Shown here piece by piece: positions 27,024 through 36,613 of a DNA stretch of 64,000 bases. Made by a program: the position numbers and the translations under genes. The notes below the pieces were generated by a model. It ran no database searches. It was not told the DNA's origin and saw only the letters and a program-made list of their open reading frames with translations. The stretch comes from an uncultured Flavobacteriales bacterium (GTDB taxonomy: Bacteria > Bacteroidota > Bacteroidia > Flavobacteriales_E > Vicingaceae): contig CAJQOH010000025.1 in NCBI GenBank assembly GCA_905479915.1, positions 155,287 through 219,286 on the forward strand, in the 5' to 3' direction. Position 1 is the stretch's first letter. Every line of letters starts with the position of its first letter.

Positions 27024-28609
27024 GCTTTATCTTTATTAATTTGAAGAACAAAGAGCGTGTTAAAAAAGGCAAAGAAGCTAATTCCTGCTTGTACTTCTAA
27101 AGTATCTTCAGATAACATTGATAGAAAAGCGATACTAAAGAAAGCGAGGTATAAATAGTTTTTGTATCCCGTTTTTTTCAAGAAAGGAAAAAGAAAACAC
27201 CCTAAAAACCAACAAAAACCAAATAAGCCTAAAGAAACGGCATAAGTGAGATATTGGTTATGCGTTCGGAGCCTGTATTGTTCTGTGAGTATTGAATTGT
27301 CTTTTTTGTACTGTTCATTAAAAGCATCCTGAATATCACCTGTTCCAACACCAATAAAAAGGTTGTTTTTAACGATTTTAAGAGCTGTTTCCCAATACAT
27401 CCAGCGCATTAGTACTGAGTGCCCATTTACATCATGTTTGTTTGCGTAAGCATTGTATTCCCATAATATTTGATGGATGCGTTTATTTATAGAATTCATT
27501 TCTAAATATTTATAATTAGAAATACCGTTTTCTATTGCTTCAACCTCTTTTTGTGACAACTGTTCAATAGCTTCTTTATCTTTCCTTTGCCCTTTAGATG
27601 TTACAAATCGAATAAGTGTATGCTTTAATTGTTGCCCTTTTAAATCAAGAGTATTGAAATTGATGCTGCTTCTTTGGTTCCATGCTCCTTCAATTTCCAC
27701 CCATGAAATGTGTTTATCAATGAAGTAGCCATTTTCTTGCAAAGCGCTTTCTTTAAAATCTTTATTTTGTTGATATGGATTCCCCTCTTTTGTATAAGGA
27801 ATATCTTCAAGTGTTTTAGTAGAAATACTGTTTTTAAATTCTTTTATGGAAGAGCTGATATATAAGGTGCCACTAATTATTCCAACGAAGGTGATGGTAA
27901 TGGCAGAAAACCTAATTGTATGGGATTTGTTATTAACACTAATAACAACAAGTAAGAATAAAGCGGTAATAACAAAAACAACTAACCCTGTAAATAAGCT
28001 AAATATAAATAAGGTGGCAATTAACCAGCATAAAACGGTAAGCCATAAAAATTTTGTTTTGATGCTTTGGTATTGAATTAAAAGATAAAAGCAAAAAAAG
28101 ATAGCTAGAGCGATTGACAACCCAAGGCGAATATGAGAGTAAAATCGAGACAGTTCACGCTTGTCGATTATTGTTATGTTTAACCCTCCTAGATAAACAA
28201 AAAAGCTCCAAAGTGTTGAAATGAGCACTCCAAGAATAAAAATTTTTAATAAGAAGTGTAGCTCTTTTTTTGTGATTGTACTAAATCCAGCAATACAAAA
28301 AGGGATAAAAAAGAGCGGAAGTTTTCTTCTTAAATCGGCAAAAGCAAAATCAAAATTACTGGTGTGAATTAATCCTAAAACAGAAATTAAATAAATTGAA
28401 CTAATTATTAATGCTGGTTTATTGTTCCAAAAAGCACTTAATTTCGTTTTGATATTTCCGTCAATTAGCCACACAACTAAAAGACCAAAAAGGCCTAAAG
28501 ACATTAATGGTTTGGATACAGAAAGACCCAAGGCGATACTAGATAGGCAAAGGATAAACCATCCTCTGGTATCAGAAAAAGTATTTTTAATGTTTAGAGT
28601 GAAACTCAA
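27020..28609 (-). CDS. O-antigen ligase/polymerase family membrane protein
   Basis: A 529-residue polytopic protein with about ten membrane segments and one large periplasmic loop (about residues 245-385). The conserved C-terminal region reads LFIGVGTGDIQDAFNEQY then RLRTHNQYLTYAVSLGLFG, the Wzy/WaaL signature with the HNQYL motif. Such proteins join or polymerise O-antigen or exopolysaccharide. The start is a TTG at 28609, with a run of membrane segments soon after. It is 16 bases downstream of pdxA, and its stop overlaps the convergent trefoil/GT-C gene by 4 bases. Confidence 0.85.
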   Translation of the reverse strand: MSFTLNIKNTFSDTRGWFILCLSSIALGLSVSKPLMSLGLFGLLVVWLIDGNIKTKLSAFWNNKPALIISSIYLISVLGLIHTSNFDFAFADLRRKLPLFFIPFCIAGFSTITKKELHFLLKIFILGVLISTLWSFFVYLGGLNITIIDKRELSRFYSHIRLGLSIALAIFFCFYLLIQYQSIKTKFLWLTVLCWLIATLFIFSLFTGLVVFVITALFLLVVISVNNKSHTIRFSAITITFVGIISGTLYISSSIKEFKNSISTKTLEDIPYTKEGNPYQQNKDFKESALQENGYFIDKHISWVEIEGAWNQRSSINFNTLDLKGQQLKHTLIRFVTSKGQRKDKEAIEQLSQKEVEAIENGISNYKYLEMNSINKRIHQILWEYNAYANKHDVNGHSVLMRWMYWETALKIVKNNLFIGVGTGDIQDAFNEQYKKDNSILTEQYRLRTHNQYLTYAVSLGLFGFCWFLGCFLFPFLKKTGYKNYLYLAFFSIAFLSMLSEDTLEVQAGISFFAFFNTLFVLQINKDKA

Positions 28610-28625
28610 TTAAATATTGGTGTTG

Positions 28626-29660
28626 TTACTTTTTTGTAGCTAACGGGTTTTGATTTATTTCTTCAGTAAGCTTTCTACTTTTATAAATATCACAAGCGTT
28701 ATAAATTGCTTGTCTAAACGAGCTTTCTTCTGCTTTATTTTGTCCAGCTATTTCGTATGCAACGCCATGGTCTGGAGATGTTCTAATAGCACTTAGCCCT
28801 GCTGTAAAGTTTGTTCCAGCCCCAAAAGAAAGAGATTTGAAAGGAATCAATCCTTGATCATGATACATTGCTAAAATAGCGTCAAATTTTTTGTAGTTGC
28901 CAGAACCGAAAAAACCATCAGCAGGATAAGGTCCAAAAGTGTTTATTCCAATACTTTTAGCATTATCAATAGCAGGGATTATAATGTTTTCTTCTTCACT
29001 ACCAATTAAACCATTGTCACCAGCATGAGGGTTCAATCCTAAAACTGCAATTCGGGGAGTGGTGTGACAAAAATCATTAATTAAAGATTTGTTTAAAATC
29101 TTAAGCTTTCCAAAAATGTTATCAGCAGTTAAGGTATTGGCAACTTTACTAATAGGAATGTGGTTGGTTGCAACACCTATTTTAATGTTTTCTCCTACCA
29201 TAAGCATTAATGACTCTCCTTCAAACTTTTCGTTTAAGTACTCGGTATGCCCAGGAAAATTGAATGTTTCAGATTGAATGTTGTCTTTGTTGATAGGTGC
29301 AGTAACTAAAGCATCTATACTTCCTGCCGCTAAATCTGCTGTTGCTGCCTCTAAGGATGCAAGAGCATATTTCCCTCCATTTTCTGTAGATTGTCCTAAA
29401 GTTATTTCAACATCATCTTGCCAACACTCTATTAGGTTTGCTTTTTTTGCGTTAGCTTCTTTTGGGTTTTTAATCTTATTAAAACTAAAGTCGTTTATAT
29501 TTAGCGCCTTTCTATGAAAAGACGATGTTTTTAGTGAACCATAAACTATTGGCGTACAGATCTCGAGCATTCTTGCATCTCTGAAAGTTTTGATAATAAC
29601 TTCCATTCCAATACCATTAATGTCTCCTACGCTTATTCCTACTTTTATTTTCTCAGGCAT
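28626..29660 (-). CDS. pdxA: 4-hydroxythreonine-4-phosphate dehydrogenase PdxA
   Basis: A 344-residue NAD-dependent dehydrogenase of pyridoxal-phosphate synthesis (DXP-dependent route). It starts KVGISVGDINGIGMEV and has the metal-binding HTEYL segment, the histidine motif MYHDQGLIPFK and the end motif RTSPDHGVAYEIAG. Length is normal. It starts one base after the aminopeptidase stop and is followed by the O-antigen ligase, so the three leftward genes form one transcript without a shared pathway. Dxr, which lies at 58966-60132, acts on DXP in the isoprenoid branch. Confidence 0.96.
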   Translation of the reverse strand: MPEKIKVGISVGDINGIGMEVIIKTFRDARMLEICTPIVYGSLKTSSFHRKALNINDFSFNKIKNPKEANAKKANLIECWQDDVEITLGQSTENGGKYALASLEAATADLAAGSIDALVTAPINKDNIQSETFNFPGHTEYLNEKFEGESLMLMVGENIKIGVATNHIPISKVANTLTADNIFGKLKILNKSLINDFCHTTPRIAVLGLNPHAGDNGLIGSEEENIIIPAIDNAKSIGINTFGPYPADGFFGSGNYKKFDAILAMYHDQGLIPFKSLSFGAGTNFTAGLSAIRTSPDHGVAYEIAGQNKAEESSFRQAIYNACDIYKSRKLTEEINQNPLATKK

Positions 29661-29661
29661 T

Positions 29662-31068
29662 TTAATAGTTTTTTATAAAATCGTAAAACAAACGGACTCC
29701 AACTCCTGTGCCTCCTTGAGATAAGTAATTAATAGGTTTGTGTAAAAATGCAGGACCAGCAATATCTAAGTGAATGTATGGGTAATTGGTAAAATTCTCT
29801 AAGAATTTACCCGCTGTAATTGATCCTCCAGAACCATTTCCAAGGTTTGTTATATCTGCTATTGAGGATTTCAATTGTTCGTTGTATTCATCCCAGAAAG
29901 GGAATTCCACAATTCTTTCAAAGGTATTGTTACCACTAACTTTTAATTTGTTCATGGTTTTTTCTTCTGCATTTCCCATTCCAACAACACCGTAATGACC
30001 TATTGCCGCAGCTGCAGCACCAGTTAAGGTTGCAATATCTAAAACCAATTCAGGCTTGTATTTTTGAGCATAGCTCAATGCATCAGCCATAATTAAACGA
30101 CCTTCAGCATCTGTATTTAAAACTTCAACTGTTTTTTTATTGTGCATGGTAATTACATCTCCAGGAGCATAAGCATCACCGCTTGGTCTATTATCTGTTG
30201 CCGGAACCAACCCAATAACATGATATGGAAGTTTGTTTTTAGAAATAGCATATAAGCCACCGATAACGGCAGCTGCACCACCCATATCACACTTCATAAA
30301 ATCCATAGAGTTGGCTGTTGGTTTTAAACTTAAACCTCCAGTATCATAAACAACACCTTTACCAACAAGAACAATTGGTTTTTTGTTTTTAGCATTTTTT
30401 GGTTTCCATTCTAAAATAGAAAACGTTGGAGGTTCAACACTTCCTCTGTTAACGGCTAAAAGCCCACCCATTTTTAAGGCTGTAATTTTTGTTTTATTAA
30501 AGACTTCAATTTTAAATCCGGCTTCTTTACCTAGCTTTTTTATCTCTTTAGAAATTTGAGTTGCCGTTAAGAAAGATTGAGGTTCATTAACTAAATCTTT
30601 AGCATAATTGGTAGCATCAGCAGTATTCTGAACCTCTTCTATTGCCGCAGGTTTAATTGATCCAATTACTTTAATGGAATTTAAACTGTTTGTTTTTTTA
30701 TCAGAAAAATATTTTAAGAATTGATAGTTAAACAATGCGATTCCTTCAAGAAAAGCACTTGTTAGTTCTAAATCTGAGACTATAGAAACAGATTTAATTT
30801 TAGCTTTATTTAAAGTTGAGGTTAATTCACCACCAGAAATTCTAGCTTTTTCAGAAGCTTTATAATCTGTTTCTGAACTTAATAAAACAATGTAAACAAT
30901 AGTCATTAAACGATTAATTGCTATTTGTTTTTGTTCAGCTTTAAGTTCTTTCTTGATGTATGTAATTTCTTCTTTAGAAAAATCTTTTGATGAAATGTCT
31001 TTGTCTGAAGTGATTAAAAAAACTGCGTTGTCTTTAGCACCTAATTTGCTTCCCTTTTTTATTTCCAT
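29662..31068 (-). CDS. Leucyl aminopeptidase family protein (peptidase M17)
   Basis: A 468-residue M17 metallo-aminopeptidase. The catalytic domain has VGKGVVYDTGGLSLKP (metal-binding Lys and Asp), KCDMGGAAAVIGG, and the signature NTDAEGRLIMADAL near residue 325. The N-terminal macro-like domain is poorly conserved as usual. The upstream ATG at 31143 would add 25 hydrophobic residues that read through the divergent intergenic region; I prefer the ATG at 31068 (MEIKKGSKLG). It heads the transcript with pdxA and the O-antigen ligase, and diverges from mqnC across 69 bases. Confidence 0.92.
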   Translation of the reverse strand: MEIKKGSKLGAKDNAVFLITSDKDISSKDFSKEEITYIKKELKAEQKQIAINRLMTIVYIVLLSSETDYKASEKARISGGELTSTLNKAKIKSVSIVSDLELTSAFLEGIALFNYQFLKYFSDKKTNSLNSIKVIGSIKPAAIEEVQNTADATNYAKDLVNEPQSFLTATQISKEIKKLGKEAGFKIEVFNKTKITALKMGGLLAVNRGSVEPPTFSILEWKPKNAKNKKPIVLVGKGVVYDTGGLSLKPTANSMDFMKCDMGGAAAVIGGLYAISKNKLPYHVIGLVPATDNRPSGDAYAPGDVITMHNKKTVEVLNTDAEGRLIMADALSYAQKYKPELVLDIATLTGAAAAAIGHYGVVGMGNAEEKTMNKLKVSGNNTFERIVEFPFWDEYNEQLKSSIADITNLGNGSGGSITAGKFLENFTNYPYIHLDIAGPAFLHKPINYLSQGGTGVGVRLFYDFIKNY

Positions 31069-31137
31069 GCTTGTTTTTTGTAGTATTTTTGAAAAAGCGA
31101 ATTTAAGAATAATAAAGGATAATCTAAATACTGAATA

Positions 31138-32262
31138 ATGCAAGTAGAATCATTATTAAAAAGAGCTTTAAAACTAGACTTTTTAAGTGCCGAAGAAGGA
31201 GAGTTTTTATTTCACAACGCATCAACAGCAGAATTAATGTTTGTTGGAAATGAGCTGAAAAAACTAAAAAAGAAAAGCAATAAAGTAACCTGGATTATTG
31301 ATAGAAATTTAAACACAACCAATGTTTGTATTGCAAATTGTAAGTTTTGTAATTTCTTTAGAGTTCCTGGTCATGGAGAAGCTTACGTAACCACAATGGA
31401 AGAGTATAAAGTAAAAATTGAAGAAACCATAAAGTATGGAGGAAATCAATTGTTACTGCAGGGAGGCCATCACCCAGACTTAGGGTTGAAATTTTATGAA
31501 GATACCTTTAGGGGAATAAAATCTATGTTCCCAAGCATCAAACTACATTGTTTAGGACCACCTGAAATTGCTCATGTTGCTAAATTGGAAGGCTTAACAC
31601 ATACAGAAGTTTTAGTTGCACTTAAAGCGGCAGGATTGGATTCTTTACCTGGTGCCGGAGCAGAAATTTTGAATGATAGAGTGAGGAGATTAATTTCTAA
31701 AGGAAAATGTTCAGGAAGAGAATGGTTAGATGTAATGAGAGCTGCTCATCAATTGGACATTACTACATCTGCAACAATGATGTTTGGACATATAGAAACT
31801 ATTGGAGAAAGGTTTGAGCATTTAGTAGATATTAGACAAGTTCAAAGTGAAAAGCCTGAATCAGCAAATGGATTTTTAGCATTTATTCCTTGGCCTTTTA
31901 TGGACGATGGAACGTTGCTTAAAAGAGTAAAAGGCATTTCTAACAATGTTACTGATGATGAGTATATTAGAATGATTGCTTTGAGTAGAATCATGTTGCC
32001 TAATGTGGAAAATATTCAAGCATCATGGCTAACTGTTGGAGAAAAAACAGCGCAGACTTGTTTGCATGCGGGGGCCAATGATTTTGGTTCAATTATGATT
32101 GAAGAAAATGTTGTTTCAGCAGCAGGAGCTCCACATCGTTTTACTGCAGATGGTATTCAAGAATCTATTCGAAAAGCTGGGTTTGAGCCACAGTTGAGAA
32201 CACAGAAATATGAAGATAGAGAGCTACCAAAGGATATGGTACAGCAAGTAATTAACTATTAG
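31138..32262 (+). CDS. mqnC: Cyclic dehypoxanthinyl futalosine synthase MqnC
   Basis: A 374-residue radical SAM enzyme. The iron-sulfur cysteines are C64, C68 and C71 in CIANCKFC, preceded by the family's TWIIDRNLNTTNVC, and followed by LLQGGHHPDLGL. These features identify MqnC, which cyclises dehypoxanthine futalosine in the alternative menaquinone pathway, as distinct from MqnE, which has a different N-terminal lead. It indicates that this organism makes menaquinone by the futalosine route. No other mqn gene is in the window. It is a single-gene transcript. Confidence 0.93.
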   Translation: MQVESLLKRALKLDFLSAEEGEFLFHNASTAELMFVGNELKKLKKKSNKVTWIIDRNLNTTNVCIANCKFCNFFRVPGHGEAYVTTMEEYKVKIEETIKYGGNQLLLQGGHHPDLGLKFYEDTFRGIKSMFPSIKLHCLGPPEIAHVAKLEGLTHTEVLVALKAAGLDSLPGAGAEILNDRVRRLISKGKCSGREWLDVMRAAHQLDITTSATMMFGHIETIGERFEHLVDIRQVQSEKPESANGFLAFIPWPFMDDGTLLKRVKGISNNVTDDEYIRMIALSRIMLPNVENIQASWLTVGEKTAQTCLHAGANDFGSIMIEENVVSAAGAPHRFTADGIQESIRKAGFEPQLRTQKYEDRELPKDMVQQVINY

Positions 32263-32373
32263 AATACTTTTTGTTTTTAGCAGGCACGTTTTGTCTAAAC
32301 ATGTAAAAACCATGTTGTTTTATTAACGGTATTAAGGTAGTCCTCAAAAATTCTTAATTTTATAGGTTCTACA

Positions 32374-35031
32374 ATGGTTAAGAAAATCCTATATATTATA
32401 TTCTTTTTGATTGCAGCTAATGCTTTCGCAACTCATAATAGAGCTGGAGAAATTACATTCAGACACATTTCGGGACTAACCTATGAGATTACAGTAGAAA
32501 CATATGTTAAAGGATCTGTTCCTACACCTAATGGAGAGGTAGATAGACCTAAATTAGAAATTAACTGGGGAGATGGGTCTCCTTTGGATTCAATACCTAG
32601 GATTAATGGAGATGGTACGGCAATTACTTTTACGCTGAAAAAGTGTACGTATGTTGCTCAACACACTTATCCTGCCCCGGCACCATTTCCTTATGTGATA
32701 AGTGTAGAAGACCCGAATAGAAATCAAGGTATTTATAATGTTCCAAACTCCGTAAATGTTCCTTTTTATATAGAAACGCAATTGTATATAAACCCATTTT
32801 CAGGAATAAATAACTCTCCTGTATTAAATAATCCACCAATAGATAACGCTTGTGTGGGTTCGGTATATATTCACAACCCAGGAGCTGTTGATAGCGATGG
32901 GGATAGTTTATATTATTCTTTACAGTCTAGTTTTGGTGCAGGAGGGCAACCTATTGCTAATTATCAATATCCTCTGGCATCAAACTTTATAATAATTGAC
33001 CCGTTAACAGGAGATTTAATTTGGGATTCACCAACTACACAGGGCGAGTATAATGTTGCTATTTTAATTGAAGAGTTTAGAAATGGTTTTAGAATAGGGA
33101 GTGTATTAAGAGATATGCAAATTACTGTTGTTGGGGGTTGTCCACCACCACCAGATATTACAGGAATTACGGATACTTGTATTATTGCAGGAGATACTTT
33201 AGACTTTAATTATCTTGCATCAGGCCCTTCATCCATAACGTTAACCTCTACAGGCATACCTTATTCAATAAATAATCCAGCATTTTTTCAGCAACCATTT
33301 ATTGGCTCAAGCACATTTGGTAATTTCTATTGGGAAACACAATGCAATCATGTTAGAAATAGCCCTTATTTTATATCTGTTAAAGGGATAGATACTAGCC
33401 CTTACAACTTAGCAGATTTCCATACGACAACAATTACAGTTATAGGCCCTAAACCTGAGAACTTGGCTGCAATTGTTCAGGCCAATAACATTAATTTGAT
33501 TTGGAATAAAACAAGGTGTGGTCAAGTTGTAAGTTATAAAGTGTATAGAAAGTTAGGACCTTCAGGATGGTCTCCTGGACCATGTGAAACGGGAATCCCT
33601 CCATCTGCAGGATTTCAATTGATTGCAACTACGGGATCTATAAATGATACTACATTTAGCGACAATAACAATGGGATTGGTTTAGTGCCTGGAGAAGACT
33701 ATTGTTATAGGATAGTTGCTTGTTATCCAGATGGAGCAGAAAGTATAGCTTCAGATGAAGTTTGTGATCAGCTGAAAAAAGATGTTCCCATTATGACAAG
33801 AGTAAATGTAAATACAACATCTACAACCAATGGATCTATTTATGTAGAATGGTCTAAACCAACAGAGCACAATACTGTTCAATGGGCAGGACCTTATCGT
33901 TATTTAATTTATAGAGGGGAACAAAATTCAAACAACATGGTTTTGATTGATTCTACAGCAAGTATTAACGATACAATGTATTTGGATACGATGCTTAACA
34001 CCTTAGATTTTCAATATTTTTATCGTGTAGACATTTATAATTTAACAGGTGGATCGAGAGATTTAATGGGGTTTTCAGCGGTGGCATCGTCTGTTTATTT
34101 AAACATAACCCCATCCGATAATCGATTAACATTGACCTGGGATGAATTTGTTCCTTGGACAAATAGTCAGCATGTGATTTACAGACAAAATCCGGCTACA
34201 CTTATTTTTGATTCTTTGGACATTACCTCTAATACAAGTTATATTGACTCCGGCTTGGTTAATTTGTCTACTTATTGCTACAAAGTAAAAAGTATCGGTC
34301 GATATTCTTCCCCAGGAACAATAGATCCTATTGAGAATTTCTCGCAAGAAAATTGCGGTCAACCTGTTGATAATGTTGTTCCATGTCCGCCAAGTTTATG
34401 CGTTGAGATAAATTGTCAGCAACAACAAAGTCTTTTAAATTGGGTTAACCAAAACCCAGGGTGTGCTGATGATGTTATTCAGTTTAATATTTATAAAAAA
34501 GATTCTTTAAATGGAGAGTATCAATTAATAACAAACATTCCGAATGGTACTGAAGCCTCTTACCTATATGACAATGAAAAATCGATGGTTGGGTGTTATG
34601 TTATAACTGGTATTGACTCTGCTGGCAACGAAAGTTTGTTTAGTGATTCTGTTTGTATAGATAATCCTAATGGAGCTTGTGCTGGTAACAACGGATGTGT
34701 TTTTATTTCTAATGAATCAGATCAATCGGACTGCTATATTTATAGTTTACCAAATGTATTTACTCCTGGAGAAGATGGGTTAAATGATGTTTTTCAACCC
34801 TTTCCTTATCGTTTTGTAGAGTCGGTAGATATGCAAATTTTTAACCGTTGGGGGAATTTGGTGTACTGGACTTCTGACCCTAATATTTTATGGGACGGAA
34901 CAGAACAAGATAGTGAAAAACCATGCGTTGATGGTACATATTTTTATACTTGTACAGTTAATGAAGAATGTTTGGAAGGAACAAACCCTAGAAAAATTAA
35001 AGGGTTTATTACCTTATTAAGAACAAAGTGA
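32374..35031 (+). CDS. T9SS-exported surface protein with fibronectin-type repeats and gliding-motility C-terminal domain
   Basis: An 885-residue secreted protein. Residues 1-19 are a signal peptide (ending AANAFA), and the mature start THNRAGEITF is typical of a Bacteroidota family of large adhesins. About residues 360-780 are beta-sandwich domains resembling fibronectin type III, with paired cysteines. The last 90 residues form the CHU_C/type B sorting domain: LPNVFTPGEDGLNDVF, IFNRWGNLVY and DGTYFYTCTV. By family it is exported by the type IX secretion system and anchored or released at the cell surface. It is not in an operon with mqnC; a 111-bp gap precedes it. Confidence 0.88.
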   Translation: MVKKILYIIFFLIAANAFATHNRAGEITFRHISGLTYEITVETYVKGSVPTPNGEVDRPKLEINWGDGSPLDSIPRINGDGTAITFTLKKCTYVAQHTYPAPAPFPYVISVEDPNRNQGIYNVPNSVNVPFYIETQLYINPFSGINNSPVLNNPPIDNACVGSVYIHNPGAVDSDGDSLYYSLQSSFGAGGQPIANYQYPLASNFIIIDPLTGDLIWDSPTTQGEYNVAILIEEFRNGFRIGSVLRDMQITVVGGCPPPPDITGITDTCIIAGDTLDFNYLASGPSSITLTSTGIPYSINNPAFFQQPFIGSSTFGNFYWETQCNHVRNSPYFISVKGIDTSPYNLADFHTTTITVIGPKPENLAAIVQANNINLIWNKTRCGQVVSYKVYRKLGPSGWSPGPCETGIPPSAGFQLIATTGSINDTTFSDNNNGIGLVPGEDYCYRIVACYPDGAESIASDEVCDQLKKDVPIMTRVNVNTTSTTNGSIYVEWSKPTEHNTVQWAGPYRYLIYRGEQNSNNMVLIDSTASINDTMYLDTMLNTLDFQYFYRVDIYNLTGGSRDLMGFSAVASSVYLNITPSDNRLTLTWDEFVPWTNSQHVIYRQNPATLIFDSLDITSNTSYIDSGLVNLSTYCYKVKSIGRYSSPGTIDPIENFSQENCGQPVDNVVPCPPSLCVEINCQQQQSLLNWVNQNPGCADDVIQFNIYKKDSLNGEYQLITNIPNGTEASYLYDNEKSMVGCYVITGIDSAGNESLFSDSVCIDNPNGACAGNNGCVFISNESDQSDCYIYSLPNVFTPGEDGLNDVFQPFPYRFVESVDMQIFNRWGNLVYWTSDPNILWDGTEQDSEKPCVDGTYFYTCTVNEECLEGTNPRKIKGFITLLRTK

Positions 35032-35053
35032 GAATAAAAAATAAAAGCTGTCA

Positions 35054-35113
35054 GTTCGAGTGTTTTGATTTATCTAGAGTTTATTGAAGGATAAGTCAAA
35101 AAGTATCGAGAAC
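35054..35113. repeat. Long imperfect palindrome, REP-like element
   Basis: The arm at 35054-35074 (GTTCGAGTGTTTTGATTTATC minus the last base shows the core) pairs with 35090-35113, which ends GTATCGAGAAC, leaving a 15-base loop. The arms pair through most of their length with a few unpaired bases. The GTTCGAG...CGAGAAC ends resemble palindromic intergenic elements I recall from marine flavobacterial genomes. It lies between two rightward genes and lacks a T-tract, so it is not a typical terminator. Confidence 0.5.
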
Positions 35114-35138
35114 AAAGCGTCAAGAAATAAAGAAATTT

Positions 35139-35726
35139 ATGTTTACAGGTATTATAGAAGGGCTTGGAGAGGTTGTGAAAATTGAAAAAGAAGGAGAAAA
35201 TGTTCATTTTTCATTAAGAAGTAAAATCACAAACGAATTAAAAATTGATCAGAGTTTAGCACATAACGGTGTTTGTTTAACTGTAGTAGGAATAGATGGA
35301 GATACTTATGTAGTAACAGCTATTAAAGAAACGTTGGATAAATCTAATATTGGAGATTTAGTAGTTGGCAGCCAAGTAAATTTAGAAAGAGCAATGTTGG
35401 CGAATGGCCGTTTTGATGGGCACGTTGTTCAAGGGCATGTTGACCAAACGGCAACATGTAAATCTGTTGAAGAACAAGACGGTAGTTGGATGTTCACTTT
35501 TGAATACGATTCAAAAAACGGGAATGTAACCGTAGAAAAAGGATCAATTACTGTTAATGGTGTTAGCTTAACTGTTGTTAATTCTCAAGACAATCAATTT
35601 TCTGTTTGTATTATTCCATATACTAAAGACCATACAAGCTTTAATACTTTAAAAGCAGGAGATAATATCAATTTAGAGTTTGATATTGTTGGGAAGTATG
35701 TGGCTAGGCTTTTAGCGAAAGACTAG
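35139..35726 (+). CDS. ribE: Riboflavin synthase, alpha chain
   Basis: A 195-residue protein with the two tandem lumazine-binding repeats of riboflavin synthase, which dismutates two 6,7-dimethyl-8-ribityllumazine molecules into riboflavin. It starts with the invariant MFTGIIEGLGEV; repeat one contains HNGVCLTV and GRFDGHVVQGHVD, repeat two begins near residue 97 with VEKGSITVNGVSLTVV. Length is normal. No FMN riboswitch is visible in the 107-bp leader; a REP-like palindrome fills much of it. It converges on the endopeptidase gene with two bases between stops. Confidence 0.96.
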   Translation: MFTGIIEGLGEVVKIEKEGENVHFSLRSKITNELKIDQSLAHNGVCLTVVGIDGDTYVVTAIKETLDKSNIGDLVVGSQVNLERAMLANGRFDGHVVQGHVDQTATCKSVEEQDGSWMFTFEYDSKNGNVTVEKGSITVNGVSLTVVNSQDNQFSVCIIPYTKDHTSFNTLKAGDNINLEFDIVGKYVARLLAKD

Positions 35727-35728
35727 AG

Positions 35729-36502
35729 TTATTTCGTCAATTCAAAATCAATGTGATAATGATCATCATGCGCTTCATTGATTCGTGGAGGAAGATTCAT
35801 GGTGATGTAGATTCCTTTTTTCTTAATTATTGAACCACTTTTAGTTTTGTATAAATCATCTTTTAATTCCTTTTTAAGGATAACCTTTTTTATTCTCAGG
35901 TGATGCTGTTTTGCTTTTTTATTTAGCGCTAAGATATGTTGGCCCATCATCTCAAAGTCTATTTCTATTGATGGTTCTACAGTTAATTTACCATCATTAT
36001 TAAAAGCCAATAAATAGTGTGCAGCTCCTAAATTATCTAAACCATAATAAGGGTTATTTTCTTTCATTTTAGGAGACATAAAGTCAATACTTAACCCATT
36101 TCTGTGTGTTCTATGGCCAGAAATTTGGCCTCCTTCTTTTTTAGAGCATTCCATTATTCCAAATTGTTGCTCAGGAAATTGAGCATATAAATCTTTATAG
36201 GATTCTAAAACGAGTTCTTTAAGGTTATGGTTCACGAAAGCTCTTCCACCTAAATAACTTGCTTTGCTGAAGTAATGAAAATTAACACCAGAGTAGGGAA
36301 TTATTTTGCCATTTTTCATGGACCCTTTTCCTGGAACTCCTAGTGAAATACTATTCTTTAAGGAGTCTACATGGCTAAGATAAAAGAGTTCCGTTGCTGA
36401 GGTTGGTAAAGCAGAAAAAGGAAGTGTAGGGGCTTCTTTACAAGCGAAAAAAAGGACTAATGAAACTGATACTATAGCAGTTGTTTTAAAAAGTGATTTC
36501 AT
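35729..36502 (-). CDS. Penicillin-insensitive murein endopeptidase-like lipoprotein (M74)
   Basis: A 257-residue predicted lipoprotein; the leader ends SLVLFFAC with Cys21. The MepA/M74 zinc motifs are present: SGHRTHRNGLSIDF (H130, H133, D140) and near the end HDDHYHIDFEL (H245, H248, H250). The family cleaves D-Ala-meso-DAP cross-links in peptidoglycan. It is likely tethered to a membrane in the periplasm, unlike soluble E. coli MepA. It is a single-gene transcript, with 111 bp separating it from metF upstream. Confidence 0.85.
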   Translation of the reverse strand: MKSLFKTTAIVSVSLVLFFACKEAPTLPFSALPTSATELFYLSHVDSLKNSISLGVPGKGSMKNGKIIPYSGVNFHYFSKASYLGGRAFVNHNLKELVLESYKDLYAQFPEQQFGIMECSKKEGGQISGHRTHRNGLSIDFMSPKMKENNPYYGLDNLGAAHYLLAFNNDGKLTVEPSIEIDFEMMGQHILALNKKAKQHHLRIKKVILKKELKDDLYKTKSGSIIKKKGIYITMNLPPRINEAHDDHYHIDFELTK

Positions 36503-36613
36503 AGAAGTTGAGTTTAATTTACAATGAAATTAAACGTCAAGGAATTCTAATACAATGGGGAATGAGTTAACAACCCTATTTGTTGAGTACGACTGCTGTT
36601 TCTTTTAGTTAGT

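Noticed and set aside
35032..35138. FMN riboswitch upstream of ribE
   Set aside because: The leader holds the REP-like palindrome and none of the conserved RFN stretches.
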